From Thioclava sp. SK-1 (lineage in GTDB: Bacteria > Pseudomonadota > Alphaproteobacteria > Rhodobacterales > Rhodobacteraceae): a DNA stretch of 64,000 bases. The notes under the pieces were generated by a model. That model was not told the origin of the DNA and did no database searches. It saw only the letters and a list, made by a program, of their open reading frames with translations. The stretch spans positions 62,001 to 126,000 of the forward strand of contig NZ_MDHA01000026.1 in the NCBI RefSeq assembly GCF_001705665.1, given 5' to 3'. Position 1 is the stretch's first letter; each line of letters starts with the position of its first letter. The translations under genes and the position numbers were made by a program. Positions 34,425 through 43,372 of the stretch are shown here, piece after piece.

Positions 34425-34607
34425 TTACCCTTGTCGTCTGGAACACAAACCCTCCTCGGTTGCATTCCGTGGCGCTCGAATACCGTAACCACTTGGACTT
34501 GTCACCAGTATGTCTGCGCCCGCGATTAAGAATGCAGCAAAGATGAATATGCAGGCAAGGCCGAATGCATTTGCCACAAAAATAACCCACGAAAACGTGG
34601 GCGCCAT
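34425..34607 (-). CDS. Possible 60-residue membrane protein upstream of dksA
   Basis: An open frame starting at ATG 34607 encodes a strongly hydrophobic stretch (WVIFVANAFGLACIFIFAAF) followed by a short polar tail. It lies just upstream of dksA in the same direction and fills an otherwise empty gap. Against it: no ribosome-binding site, third-codon positions not GC-rich like the neighbours, and a terminator-like hairpin inside its first codons (34586-34601). I consider it possible but unproven. Confidence 0.3.
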   Translation of the reverse strand: MAPTFSWVIFVANAFGLACIFIFAAFLIAGADILVTSPSGYGIRAPRNATEEGLCSRRQG

Positions 34608-34636
34608 GTCAGATGGACCGAATCTTGGAGAGAGAA

Positions 34637-35476
34637 TTGGAATTTCACTCAACGGAAAGTTACATCGCACCGCCAGATTTGACGGTTGCGGTCAATGCAG
34701 CCGTCACTTTGCAGCGGCCGCTGTTGGTGAAGGGCGAACCCGGCACCGGCAAGACCGAGCTAGCGCGCCAAGTCGCCACCTCATTGGGTCTTCAGATGAT
34801 CGAGTGGAACATCAAATCCACCACCCGCGCACAGCAAGGACTGTATGAATATGACGCCGTATCGCGGCTGCGTGACAGCCAGCTGGGCGATCCAAAGGTG
34901 GAAGACATCGGCAATTACATCCGCCGCGGAAAACTGTGGCAGGCCTTTGACAGTGACCAACGCGTGGTGCTGCTGATCGATGAAATCGACAAGGCAGACA
35001 TCGAATTTCCCAATGATTTGCTGCAAGAGCTGGATCGGATGGAATTCCATGTCTATGAAACAGGCGAATTGGTGCGCACCAAGAAACGTCCTGTGGTGAT
35101 CATCACATCGAACAACGAAAAAGAATTGCCAGACGCATTTTTACGCCGGTGTTTCTTTCACTATATCCGCTTTCCCGATGCCGACACGATGCGCCAGATC
35201 GTGGCCGCGCATTTCCCCAATCTGAAGCCCGCACTGCTGACAGAGGCGCTGACACAGTTCTATGATATTCGTGACACGCCAGGGTTGAAGAAAAAGCCCT
35301 CCACCTCGGAAGTATTGGATTGGTTGAAGCTGTTGCTGGCCGAAGATCTGTCGCCCGAAGACATGAAACGCGATGATCGCAGCCTGTTACCCAAGCTGCA
35401 TGGTGCCTTGTTGAAAAACGAACAAGATGTGCATCTGTTTGAACGTCTGGCCTTTGCCGCGCGGCGTCAGCGCTAA
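34637..35476 (+). CDS. MoxR-family AAA+ ATPase
   Basis: The protein has Walker A LLVKGEPGTGKTELARQ, Walker B VVLLIDEIDKAD, sensor-1 VVIITSNNEKELPDAFLRRCFFHYI and a C-terminal helical lid. MoxR ATPases act as chaperones that insert cofactors or mature complexes, usually with a VWA-domain partner. I prefer a TTG start at 34637 (279 aa) because GGAG at 34627-34630 is ideally spaced and the N-terminus then matches the family; an ATG at 34613 (287 aa) has no ribosome-binding site. The usual VWA gene does not follow. Confidence 0.88.
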   Translation: MEFHSTESYIAPPDLTVAVNAAVTLQRPLLVKGEPGTGKTELARQVATSLGLQMIEWNIKSTTRAQQGLYEYDAVSRLRDSQLGDPKVEDIGNYIRRGKLWQAFDSDQRVVLLIDEIDKADIEFPNDLLQELDRMEFHVYETGELVRTKKRPVVIITSNNEKELPDAFLRRCFFHYIRFPDADTMRQIVAAHFPNLKPALLTEALTQFYDIRDTPGLKKKPSTSEVLDWLKLLLAEDLSPEDMKRDDRSLLPKLHGALLKNEQDVHLFERLAFAARRQR

Positions 35477-35656
35477 CATTTTACCCACTTATCTGGTGCC
35501 ACCCGCCCTGCATGCGCTGTCTGGGCGGGGGAGTGGGCGGACATCACGGGTTGTGCACCATTGCATGCAGATAAATCTCTGAAATTGTTAATCAATAATA
35601 TTTACTTCACGGAAATGTCAGCTATTTCTGGGAAAACAAATAAGCAAAGATTTCCC
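35477..35656. other. Intergenic gap with a hairpin and AT-rich promoter-like DNA
   Basis: After the MoxR gene there is a CCCGCCC (35502-35508) / GGGCGGG (35523-35529) stem with a 14-nt loop and no T-tract, possibly a weak terminator. From about 35565 the DNA becomes AT-rich, which suits a promoter for the DUF3422 gene. The open frame reading through from 35561 looks non-coding. Confidence 0.35.
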
Positions 35657-36946
35657 ATGAGCCCATTTGACGATCACCCGCAGCGCTATGCTTTGGTCAA
35701 TGAACTTCACGCGCGCCCCTATCCCAAAATCGGCGTTCCCGCGCATGTCGTTTATACAGCGGTCAAACAACAAGTTGATGCGGCCAACCGCGATCGCGCG
35801 TTGGATCTGGCGCATCTGAATGAATTGCTGCGCCGCAATGGTGCCACGCCCGCCAATGAGGGGGCGGCCCATTATACTGGCGACATTGGTCGGTCGACGT
35901 TGAAATGGGAAAGCCATACCGAATTCGTCACCTATCTGTCGCATACGCCCGGCGGATCTGAGCGGCCGTTTGATCCGGCGCAAACTGATGTATTTCCCGA
36001 TGACTGGATCGCGCAGGCGCCGGGTAAACGCCTGTGCGCCGTGCATATCCGTATTCTACCCCTGCCCGAAGACCACATGGACATCGGGCCGATGCTTGAT
36101 GATTGGTTCGTCGCAGAAAGTCTTGTGTGCACATGGGTATTGGAAGGCGCTGCCGTGATCGCCGGGGATTTCCGCATTGATGAGGCCGGACAGATGCGCT
36201 TTGCGCTGTTTGTGCGCCCAGGCACCGGGTCCGGACGCATTGGCCGTGTTGTTCAGCGTATTTGTGAAATTGAAACCTATCGTGCCATGTCGATGCTGGG
36301 CCTGCCAAAGGCCCGGGAACTGACCAAACGGCTGAATGCGCTCGACAGTGATCTATCTGAAATGGTCGGCCAACTGGGCGATGAATCGCAGCCCGCCGAT
36401 CAGACATTAAACGCGCTTTTGGCGATCTCGGCAGAACTGGAGACATTGGCCGTAAAACATAGTTTCCGTTTTGGAGCCACCGGCGCCTATGAGGCGATCT
36501 TGCGCGACAGGGTCGCGGTTTTGCGCGAGACCCGGTTTGAAGGGCGCCAGAAGCTGGGCGAATTCATCCGCCGTCGCTACGATCCTGCGGTGCGCACCGT
36601 GCAATCTGCGGAACGACGCTTGTCGACGATGCTGACGCGCGCAGCCCGCGCGGGCGAGTTGCTGCGCACCCGGGTGGATGTCGAACGCTCGGCGCAAAAT
36701 CAAAAGCTGCTGGAAAGCATGGACCGTCGCTCTGACCTGCAGTTGCGGTTGCAGCATACGGTCGAAGGGTTATCCGTTGTCGCGATCAGTTATTACGCCG
36801 TCAGCCTATGCGGCTATCTGACCTATCCGATTGCCAAGGAAATCGGCCTGTCCAAGGAAATGATGGTTGCCGGGCTGACGCCTTTGGTGATCGGCGGCGT
36901 TTGGCTGATGCTACGCCAAATCAAGCAAAAGATGGGCGGGCATTAG
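35657..36946 (+). CDS. DUF3422 family membrane protein
   Basis: The 429-residue protein starts MSPFDDHPQRYALVNELHARPYP, the typical DUF3422 N-terminus. A large soluble region follows, then a coiled region (RRLSTMLTRAARAGELLRTRVDVERSAQNQKLLESMDRRSDLQLRLQ cut by basic residues), and two C-terminal membrane helices (VVAISYYAVSLCGYLTYPI and MVAGLTPLVIGGVWLML). The overall layout resembles a CorA-like tail but no GMN motif is present. The function is unknown. Confidence 0.85.
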   Translation: MSPFDDHPQRYALVNELHARPYPKIGVPAHVVYTAVKQQVDAANRDRALDLAHLNELLRRNGATPANEGAAHYTGDIGRSTLKWESHTEFVTYLSHTPGGSERPFDPAQTDVFPDDWIAQAPGKRLCAVHIRILPLPEDHMDIGPMLDDWFVAESLVCTWVLEGAAVIAGDFRIDEAGQMRFALFVRPGTGSGRIGRVVQRICEIETYRAMSMLGLPKARELTKRLNALDSDLSEMVGQLGDESQPADQTLNALLAISAELETLAVKHSFRFGATGAYEAILRDRVAVLRETRFEGRQKLGEFIRRRYDPAVRTVQSAERRLSTMLTRAARAGELLRTRVDVERSAQNQKLLESMDRRSDLQLRLQHTVEGLSVVAISYYAVSLCGYLTYPIAKEIGLSKEMMVAGLTPLVIGGVWLMLRQIKQKMGGH

Positions 36947-37012
36947 CGCCGTCGGCTCTGGCGTTCACTTGTATTTCCGAGTATTTTACTTGGGGATATT
37001 TAAGGGCCAGTC

Positions 37013-37981
37013 ATGTCACTTACGCAAAGCTTCAGCACGAACGGGCAAATCATCACCGGCGCCGCCGCAGCACAGGCGCTGATCAAACTGCGGGGGCAGG
37101 ATTACGGCTGTGAATTGACTGAAACGCCGGGTCGGTTGCAGCTGTCGCTTTGGGGGTGTCTGGTCACGCTGACACATGACGGCGGCGCGGCACTGGTGCA
37201 GCTGGCCGCGCCAGAGGATCGGTTGATCCGTATGGTGCAAGACAATCTGACAGAGCTGCTGTCTGCGCAGGATTTGGCGATCGCTTGGGACGATGTGGCA
37301 GCAGGCGCATTGGCGCCGGGCCTGTCGGTGATGCAGGTGGCGTGGGTGAACCGGATTTCTGCGGGGTTCTGGCGGGTGCGGGTGCGCGCGCAGCCTGGCA
37401 CATTGCCAGATGCGGACCGTTTCGCGCGCGGCGGGCTGCATTTTCGTCTGCTGATCCCGGCCGATTCTTCTGCCCCTGTCTGGCCCCGGATCAATAAGAA
37501 AGGCCGCGTAGATTGGCCCGAGGGCAACGATGCGCCGCATCGTGCGGTCTACACCGTGTCGGCACAGGCCGAAGATTGGGTGGAGTTCGACATTTTCGAC
37601 CATCCCGGCAGCCCAACCTGTGACTGGGTTCGGACCATGCCAATCGGGCAGCCAGTGGGCCTGTTGGGCCCGGGCGGCGGCTTTTGCCCCAGCGGCGCTG
37701 CGCTATATTTATTAGGTGATGAAACCGCCTTGCCCGCCATACGGCGCATCATGGAATTGGCGTCGGTGCCTGTGCATATTTGGGTGTCAGCCCCTGCCGA
37801 AGATCTGCCTGAAAACGCGACCTATAGTCCGGATTTGTTGCAAGATCTGGCCGGCATTCAGGCTGGCGAAGATGGCTTTGTTTGGTTTGCTGCACAAGCT
37901 GATCTGGCGAAGGCCGCACGCAAGATGCTGCTGGCGAAGGGCCTTGCCAAAACCCGTTTCATGGCGGCCGCATATTGGTAA
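37013..37981 (+). CDS. DUF2218 / siderophore-interacting FAD-binding fusion protein
   Basis: The 322-residue protein has an N-terminal DUF2218-like domain (about residues 1-85, FSTNGQIITGAAAAQALIKLRGQDYGCEL) and a ViuB/SIP-type flavin reductase domain. The latter has RFARGGLHFRLLIP, VRTMPIGQPVGLLGPGGGF and YLLGDETALPAIRRIMEL. SIP proteins use NAD(P)H and FAD to reduce ferric siderophores in the cytoplasm and release iron. It opens the siderophore island, converging on the ABC genes, which supports that role. Confidence 0.88.
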   Translation: MSLTQSFSTNGQIITGAAAAQALIKLRGQDYGCELTETPGRLQLSLWGCLVTLTHDGGAALVQLAAPEDRLIRMVQDNLTELLSAQDLAIAWDDVAAGALAPGLSVMQVAWVNRISAGFWRVRVRAQPGTLPDADRFARGGLHFRLLIPADSSAPVWPRINKKGRVDWPEGNDAPHRAVYTVSAQAEDWVEFDIFDHPGSPTCDWVRTMPIGQPVGLLGPGGGFCPSGAALYLLGDETALPAIRRIMELASVPVHIWVSAPAEDLPENATYSPDLLQDLAGIQAGEDGFVWFAAQADLAKAARKMLLAKGLAKTRFMAAAYW

Positions 37982-38009
37982 CGGGCCGCCATCATCGGCA
38001 TGGTGTGAC

Positions 38010-38040
38010 GCGGGCCCCACGCCCAAGGCGTATGGCCCGC
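38010..38040. terminator. Bidirectional hairpin terminator between convergent SIP and ABC genes
   Basis: GCGGGCC (38010-38016) pairs with GGCCCGC (38034-38040), and inside it ACGCC pairs with GGCGT around a CAA loop, giving a 12-bp stem with a 2x2 internal loop. It sits in the 73-bp gap between two convergent stops. There is no T-run, so efficiency is uncertain. Confidence 0.6.
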
Positions 38041-38054
38041 TGGGACAATCCCAG

Positions 38055-39755
38055 TCAGGCGGCCAGCGCCGCATAAGCACCGGCCCGCGCGATCAAATCG
38101 GCATGGTTGCCGGTTTCCACAATCGCCCCGTGATCCATCACCACGATACGATCTGCATTGCGGATCGTGCCCAGACGATGCGCGATCACCAATGTGGTGC
38201 GCCCCTCAGACAGTGCCTCCAACGCGGATTGGATTTCCCGCTCGGTCTGGCTATCAAGTGCCGAGGTCGCCTCATCCAGAATAAGGATCGGCGGGTTTTT
38301 CAAGAAGGCACGCGCAATCGCAACCCGCTGTTTTTGCCCCCCCGAAAGGGTGACACCGCGTTCACCCACGATGGTATCAAGCCCGTGTGGCAATGCCTCG
38401 ATCATCGTGGTCAGCTGGGCCTTGGCGGCGGCGTGCAAAATGTCATCCTCGGTTGCACCCAACCGACCATAGGCGATGTTTTCACGCAACGTGCCCCCAA
38501 ACAAAAACACATCTTGACTGACCAAGCCGATTTGCGCGCGCAGGCTTTCTAACGTGATCGTGTCCAGCGGATGACCATCCACCGTGATCTTCCCCGATGT
38601 CGGCGTGTAAAACCGCGGCAAAAGCGCCAGCAGGGACGATTTCCCGGCCCCAGAGGCACCAACAAAGGCCACTGTCTCTCCGGCTGTCACATCCAGCGAA
38701 ATGCCATGTAAGACGGGGCGACTGTCGTCATAGGCGAAATCGACCGCCTGAAACCGGATATCACCGCGCAGATTGGGGACGGGTTTCGCCTGCGGGCCAT
38801 CACAGATCTCTGGCTCAATTTCCAGCAGATCCAGATAGCGGCGAAACCCTGCGATGCCTTTGGGATAGGTTTCGATCACAGCAGCGATCTTTTCCAACGG
38901 GCGAAAGAACACATTCACCAGCAGCAAAAAGCCCACGAACCCCCCGGTCGACAGCGACCCGTCCAATACAAACCCCGCTCCGGCAACCATCACCACGACC
39001 TGCACAAACCGCATGCCCATGTAATGCAGCGTCGTCGAGGTTGCCATGACCTTATAGGCCGATAGCTTAGTCTCGCGATATGCGGCATTGTCACGGGCAA
39101 ACAGCCCTTCTTCATGGCGCTCATTTGCGAAAGCCTGCACCACGCGGATACCACCGATAGCCTCTTCCAGCCGAACGTTAAACGCGCCGATACGGCTGTA
39201 GATATCACGAAATGTCCGGGTCATGCGCCCGCCATAAACCGACACAACCGCCACCGACACAGGCACGATCAACACGGTGATCAGCGCCAAACCCGGATGG
39301 ATCATCATCATCAACAACAAGGCCCCGACAAAGGTCATCACCGCGATGAACAGGTCTTCGGGTCCGTGGTGGGCGACCTCTCCGATGTCTTCCAGATCGC
39401 GGGTCACACGGGCGATCAGCTTGCCAGTGCGCGCGCGGTCATACCACCGCCAACTAAGCCGGGTCAGATGGCCAAAAGCACGGGCACGCATCTCAGTTTC
39501 GATATTGATGCCCAGCATGTGCCCCCAATAAATCACCACTGCCATCAACCCAGAATTGACAACATAGACCGCCAGCAACACCACAGCGGCTGCCACCGTC
39601 AGCCACCAATCACCTTGTGGTAGCAATCGATCGATAAAACCGGTGATCGCCAGTGGAAAGGCAAGCTCTAACAGACCGGACAGGACCGCCGATCCAAAAT
39701 CAAGAAAAAACAAACGCTTATATGGTTTATAATAGGCTATAAACTGACGCAGCAT
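38055..39755 (-). CDS. Exporter-type ABC transporter (fused membrane and ATPase domains)
   Basis: The 566-residue half-transporter has six membrane helices (residues about 20-310) and an ATPase with Walker A VGASGAGKSSLL, signature LSGGQKQRVAIARA, Walker B ILILDEATSALD and the H-loop in LVIAHRLGT. An AAGGA 8 bp upstream supports 39755. It begins 11 bp after the fhuC-like stop and so is the last gene of the siderophore operon. Exporter-fold pairs such as IrtAB and YbtPQ import ferric siderophores, while others export siderophores; either role is possible here. Confidence 0.88.
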   Translation of the reverse strand: MLRQFIAYYKPYKRLFFLDFGSAVLSGLLELAFPLAITGFIDRLLPQGDWWLTVAAAVVLLAVYVVNSGLMAVVIYWGHMLGINIETEMRARAFGHLTRLSWRWYDRARTGKLIARVTRDLEDIGEVAHHGPEDLFIAVMTFVGALLLMMMIHPGLALITVLIVPVSVAVVSVYGGRMTRTFRDIYSRIGAFNVRLEEAIGGIRVVQAFANERHEEGLFARDNAAYRETKLSAYKVMATSTTLHYMGMRFVQVVVMVAGAGFVLDGSLSTGGFVGFLLLVNVFFRPLEKIAAVIETYPKGIAGFRRYLDLLEIEPEICDGPQAKPVPNLRGDIRFQAVDFAYDDSRPVLHGISLDVTAGETVAFVGASGAGKSSLLALLPRFYTPTSGKITVDGHPLDTITLESLRAQIGLVSQDVFLFGGTLRENIAYGRLGATEDDILHAAAKAQLTTMIEALPHGLDTIVGERGVTLSGGQKQRVAIARAFLKNPPILILDEATSALDSQTEREIQSALEALSEGRTTLVIAHRLGTIRNADRIVVMDHGAIVETGNHADLIARAGAYAALAA

Positions 39756-39766
39756 AGATATGGTCC

Positions 39767-40537
39767 TTAGGCAATCGGATAGGTCAAAGGATGGGGATGG
39801 CCAGTCACAACCTGCATCGGCAGGCCATAAATCTGATGTAAAATAGGTGGGCGTAGCAGCTGTTCCATCGGCCCCTGAAAACACAGTTTTCCATGCGCCA
39901 GCGCGATTGCGTAATCACAAAAGCGCGCGGCCATATTCAAATCATGCATAACAATCACCGCTGATAATCCCTGTGTATGGCACATGGTTTGGACAAGGCC
40001 CAAGACCTCAACCTGATGGGCGACATCAAGCGCCGATGTCGGCTCATCCAGCAATAGCGTCCGTGCGCCTTGCGCCAGCATCATCGCGATCCAGCCGCGC
40101 TGACGTTCCCCCCCAGACAATGTCGACACATCGCGGTCGCGCAGCCCCGCCATACCGCACAGATCAATCGCGCGGTCGATGGCGGCGTGGTCGTCGCGCC
40201 CCAACCGGCCCAAAGCGCCACACCACGGATATCGCCCCAGTGCCACCAGCTCTTGCAGATACATCCCATCCGTGGATGGGGTAACCTGGGGCAGATAGGC
40301 CAATGACCGCGCAAGGTCACGCCCACGCCAATCTGGCAACGACCGCCCCTGATAGGATACCGTGCCACGGCTGGGCTGCGACTGACCCGACATTAACCGC
40401 ATCACGGTCGATTTACCCGAACCATTTCGGCCCAAGAGCGCCGTAACACGGCCTTCGGGGACATCCACGCTTAGGCCATCGATCAACCTGCGTCCCGGCA
40501 CGTCGAACTGCACAGATGACAAAGAAAACAGCGTCAT
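39767..40537 (-). CDS. fhuC: Ferric siderophore ABC importer ATPase (FhuC/FecE type)
   Basis: The 256-residue ATPase has Walker A LLGRNGSGKSTVMRL, a Q-loop in LAYLPQ, signature LSGGERQRGWIAMML, Walker B TLLLDEPTSALD and IVMHDLN with the switch His. It powers the FhuB-like permease. AGGAGAGGG precedes the ATG at 40537, which overlaps the fhuB-like stop by ATGA, so the two are translationally coupled. Confidence 0.92.
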   Translation of the reverse strand: MTLFSLSSVQFDVPGRRLIDGLSVDVPEGRVTALLGRNGSGKSTVMRLMSGQSQPSRGTVSYQGRSLPDWRGRDLARSLAYLPQVTPSTDGMYLQELVALGRYPWCGALGRLGRDDHAAIDRAIDLCGMAGLRDRDVSTLSGGERQRGWIAMMLAQGARTLLLDEPTSALDVAHQVEVLGLVQTMCHTQGLSAVIVMHDLNMAARFCDYAIALAHGKLCFQGPMEQLLRPPILHQIYGLPMQVVTGHPHPLTYPIA

Positions 40538-42495
40538 AGCCCTCTCCTGCGGAGCAGCGCGATCATCAACCACGGCGCGCCAATCAAGGTTGCAAATAAG
40601 CCAAGCGGCAAATCATAAGGATAGGTCATGCTGCGCGCCCCCCATGCGGCGAGGACCATCAAGACCGCGCCCAAGATCCACGCCCCGGCAACGAAACTGC
40701 CCGCCCGGACAAGGCCAAGACTGCGCGCGATATGCGGTGCCATCAGACCGACAAAACTGACCGGCCCGACCAGAACACTCGCCGCCCCCGTGGCCAAACC
40801 TGCAAGTAAAATCAAACCGATGCGCAGGCGGGCGCCGCGCAGCCCCAGCCCCTGCGCAATTCCCGTGCCCAGTGGCAAAATCTCAAGCACACGCCGCGCC
40901 AATATCAACACGCCCAACACCAAAAGCGCCAAGGCACATAGCGCGACCGCACCCGTCTGTGTCACCCGTGCCGCACTGCCCGACAGCCATCCCAGCACCG
41001 TCCATGCGCGCGGATCCCCCGTTGCCGTCATCACCGCCAAAACCGCCGATGAAAACGCACCCACAGCCAATCCGGCCAACAGCACGCGTGCGGCCCCCAG
41101 ATCGGCACGCGCCACGCAGATCAACAATACCGCCAGGGCACAGGCCGCGCCTACGCCCGCACCCAAAGCCAGCGCAATCGGCCCCGGCGCAGGCACAAGC
41201 CACACCACGGCCGCATAGCCCAATGAGGCACCGCCGGTGACGCCCAAGACCTCTGGCGCGGCCATCGGATTGGCCGTCAACCGCTGCAGCACGGCCCCTG
41301 CGCTGGCCAACAATGCACCCGAAGCACCCGCCGCAAGCAAGCCAATGGCGCGCAATGGCACAATCTGCGGCCAAAGCTGTGTCGGCAACATACCCCAGCC
41401 CAGCGGCACACGCCCCCAGACCAAGGTGATCGCCGCCAGCGCAACACCCGCGCAAATGAGCCAGAACACGCATAAATCCGCACGTTCGCGCCGATGCGGG
41501 GCGCTGTGGCTTTGCACAATTGCCGCACGGACCTTCGGTAGAAGCAACAGCATCAGTGGCCCGCCCAAAAGCCCCGTCATCGCCCCACTTGGCAAGGCCG
41601 GGCCACCCCCACGCGCCACCGCGATCAACGCCAGATCAATCACTCCCAGAAGCAGTGCACCGATACAGGCCCCCGCCAGCAAGATTTGCCCGGGACGGCG
41701 CGCCCCCAACCGGCGCGCCATCGCAGGCGCGGCAAGCCCGACAAAGCCCACCAGCCCCACCTCGGCCGACACCGAGGCCGACAGCCATACCGCCAAAAGC
41801 AGCACACCCGCACGCAGCCACGCTACCGGCACGCCAAGCGCCACGGCCGTTTGCGATCCCAACGCCATCACGGCAATCGGGCGTAACATCAACCGCGCCC
41901 CGATCGCACCACAGGCCAGCACCGCGCCCATGCGCCAGATGCCTGACCAATCCTCCCGGACCAGCGATCCACCGGTCCATAGAACCAACGATAACAGATA
42001 ATGCCCCTGCGACAGCGTCACCGCAGTTGAAACTGCACCGGCCAAAAGCCCGATCAACATCCCCGCAATGGTCACACCGACAGGTGCAAACCCTTGCCGC
42101 GCCGCCAAAATCATCACGATCCCCGTGGTCAGCGCCGCGCCAGCAAAGGCCACAGGCCCACGTCCCCACAACAAAACATCGGGCATCAAGATCGTGGCGC
42201 AAACCAATGCCAATTGCGCTCCACCTGCCACGCCCAATGTGGTTGGGTCCGCCAATGGATTGCGCAAGACCGCCTGCATCAACGCGCCTGACAGGCCCAA
42301 AACGGCACCCACCAGTAATGCCAAAACCAATCGCGGCGCAAAACCAAAGGCAAATCGCAATTGATCCAGGCTTAGCTGTGCGGCCGGGGTCAGCGGGCGC
42401 GGCCAATCCGGTATTGGCACCATTGCCTGCGCCATCCACATCGCACCCAGGCACCATATCATCGCGCCCAAGCCAACATATCGCCATAAGGTCAT
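40534..42495 (-). CDS. fhuB: Fused double FecCD permease (FhuB-like)
   Basis: The 653-residue protein is two FecCD permease halves in tandem. Each has a PRLVLALLVGAVLGLSGALMQAVLRNPLADPTTLGV-type motif; in the second half it reads ASAGAVLQRLTANPMAAPEVLGVTGG. A single fused permease is the hallmark of FhuB, which handles hydroxamate siderophores such as ferrichrome, whereas most other systems use two separate subunits. It overlaps the fhuD-like gene upstream and the fhuC-like gene downstream by four bases each. Confidence 0.92.
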   Translation of the reverse strand: MTLWRYVGLGAMIWCLGAMWMAQAMVPIPDWPRPLTPAAQLSLDQLRFAFGFAPRLVLALLVGAVLGLSGALMQAVLRNPLADPTTLGVAGGAQLALVCATILMPDVLLWGRGPVAFAGAALTTGIVMILAARQGFAPVGVTIAGMLIGLLAGAVSTAVTLSQGHYLLSLVLWTGGSLVREDWSGIWRMGAVLACGAIGARLMLRPIAVMALGSQTAVALGVPVAWLRAGVLLLAVWLSASVSAEVGLVGFVGLAAPAMARRLGARRPGQILLAGACIGALLLGVIDLALIAVARGGGPALPSGAMTGLLGGPLMLLLLPKVRAAIVQSHSAPHRRERADLCVFWLICAGVALAAITLVWGRVPLGWGMLPTQLWPQIVPLRAIGLLAAGASGALLASAGAVLQRLTANPMAAPEVLGVTGGASLGYAAVVWLVPAPGPIALALGAGVGAACALAVLLICVARADLGAARVLLAGLAVGAFSSAVLAVMTATGDPRAWTVLGWLSGSAARVTQTGAVALCALALLVLGVLILARRVLEILPLGTGIAQGLGLRGARLRIGLILLAGLATGAASVLVGPVSFVGLMAPHIARSLGLVRAGSFVAGAWILGAVLMVLAAWGARSMTYPYDLPLGLFATLIGAPWLMIALLRRRGL

Positions 42496-43370
42496 TGAAT
42501 GACCCCCGCCACCAATGCCCGCGCAAACCGTAACGCCGAGGCCATACCGCCATAGGGGTTAGACGGGGAAATCCATGTCACCTGCCCAGATGTCACCTGC
42601 GGCAAACGCGACCAGAATATATTCTGCGACAAACCTTTTGCGACGCTGGGCGGAACCTCTCCGACGACCAATAATCGTGCGGGGGCAAAATCAAGCAACC
42701 GGTCAATCGGCACCGGGGCGTTAAAGCCGAACTGCGTGTGTTCACGCCAGATATTGCGCAGACCCAAGCGGTCGACCACACCACCGTACAGGCTGTCTGC
42801 ACCAAAAATCTGCACATGGCGTGCATCGCCAATCGTTACCACACAAACAGGCGTGGCAGCATAGGATGCGACCTGCGCGGCCAGCTGCGAAAACTCTGCC
42901 TCGGTCTGGGTGGCCAGGGCCTGATCTGCGTCCTGATCCCCGACAGCCCGCGCCAATGCTGTTTGCGCCGCACGCAGCCGCGGCAAAACCGCGGAGCCAG
43001 GCACAAAAAGATCGGGCACCAGAACCGGTGCAATTCGCCCCAACTGCGGCCCGATAAACCCATAGAAATTGGATGATAGCACCAGATCAGGTGCAAGCAT
43101 TTGCAACGCCTCAAAATTGGGACCACCGCGCAGGCCCAGATCGGCGCAGCCCGGCGGCACAACACATGCTGTGGTTTTGCGAAACTGAATCAGTTCGGCT
43201 ATGGCGACGGGCGCATGCCCCAGCGACAGCGCGGTTTCGGCCATCGCCCAATCCACCGCAACCAGCCGCCTTGACACGCCCGCGCGCACCGATCCCCCGA
43301 CCATCAAGCCCAGTAAGCCGCTTGTCAAAGCGCGGCATAATCCACGCCGAGAGATCTGCGCCCGTCCCAT
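42492..43370 (-). CDS. fhuD: Siderophore-binding periplasmic protein with Tat-type signal (FhuD-like)
   Basis: The 292-residue protein has an N-terminal SRRGLCRALTSGLLGLMVGG segment, a twin-arginine-like signal, followed by the two-lobed FhuD/BtuF fold. Recognisable parts are RRLVAVDWAMAETALSLG, FEALQMLAPDLVLSS and YGGVVDRLGLRNIW. It captures ferric siderophore in the periplasm and hands it to FhuB. It begins 2 bp after the TonB receptor stop and overlaps the fhuB-like gene by ATGA. FhuD proteins are often Tat substrates, and tatABC is in this window. Confidence 0.9.
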   Translation of the reverse strand: MGRAQISRRGLCRALTSGLLGLMVGGSVRAGVSRRLVAVDWAMAETALSLGHAPVAIAELIQFRKTTACVVPPGCADLGLRGGPNFEALQMLAPDLVLSSNFYGFIGPQLGRIAPVLVPDLFVPGSAVLPRLRAAQTALARAVGDQDADQALATQTEAEFSQLAAQVASYAATPVCVVTIGDARHVQIFGADSLYGGVVDRLGLRNIWREHTQFGFNAPVPIDRLLDFAPARLLVVGEVPPSVAKGLSQNIFWSRLPQVTSGQVTWISPSNPYGGMASALRFARALVAGVIQ

Positions 43371-43372
43371 TG

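Noticed and set aside
41520-42533. Long open frame on the plus strand opposite the FhuB-like gene
   Set aside because: It is Pro/Ala/Arg-rich, low-complexity sequence antisense to a clear permease gene, an artefact of GC-rich codon use.
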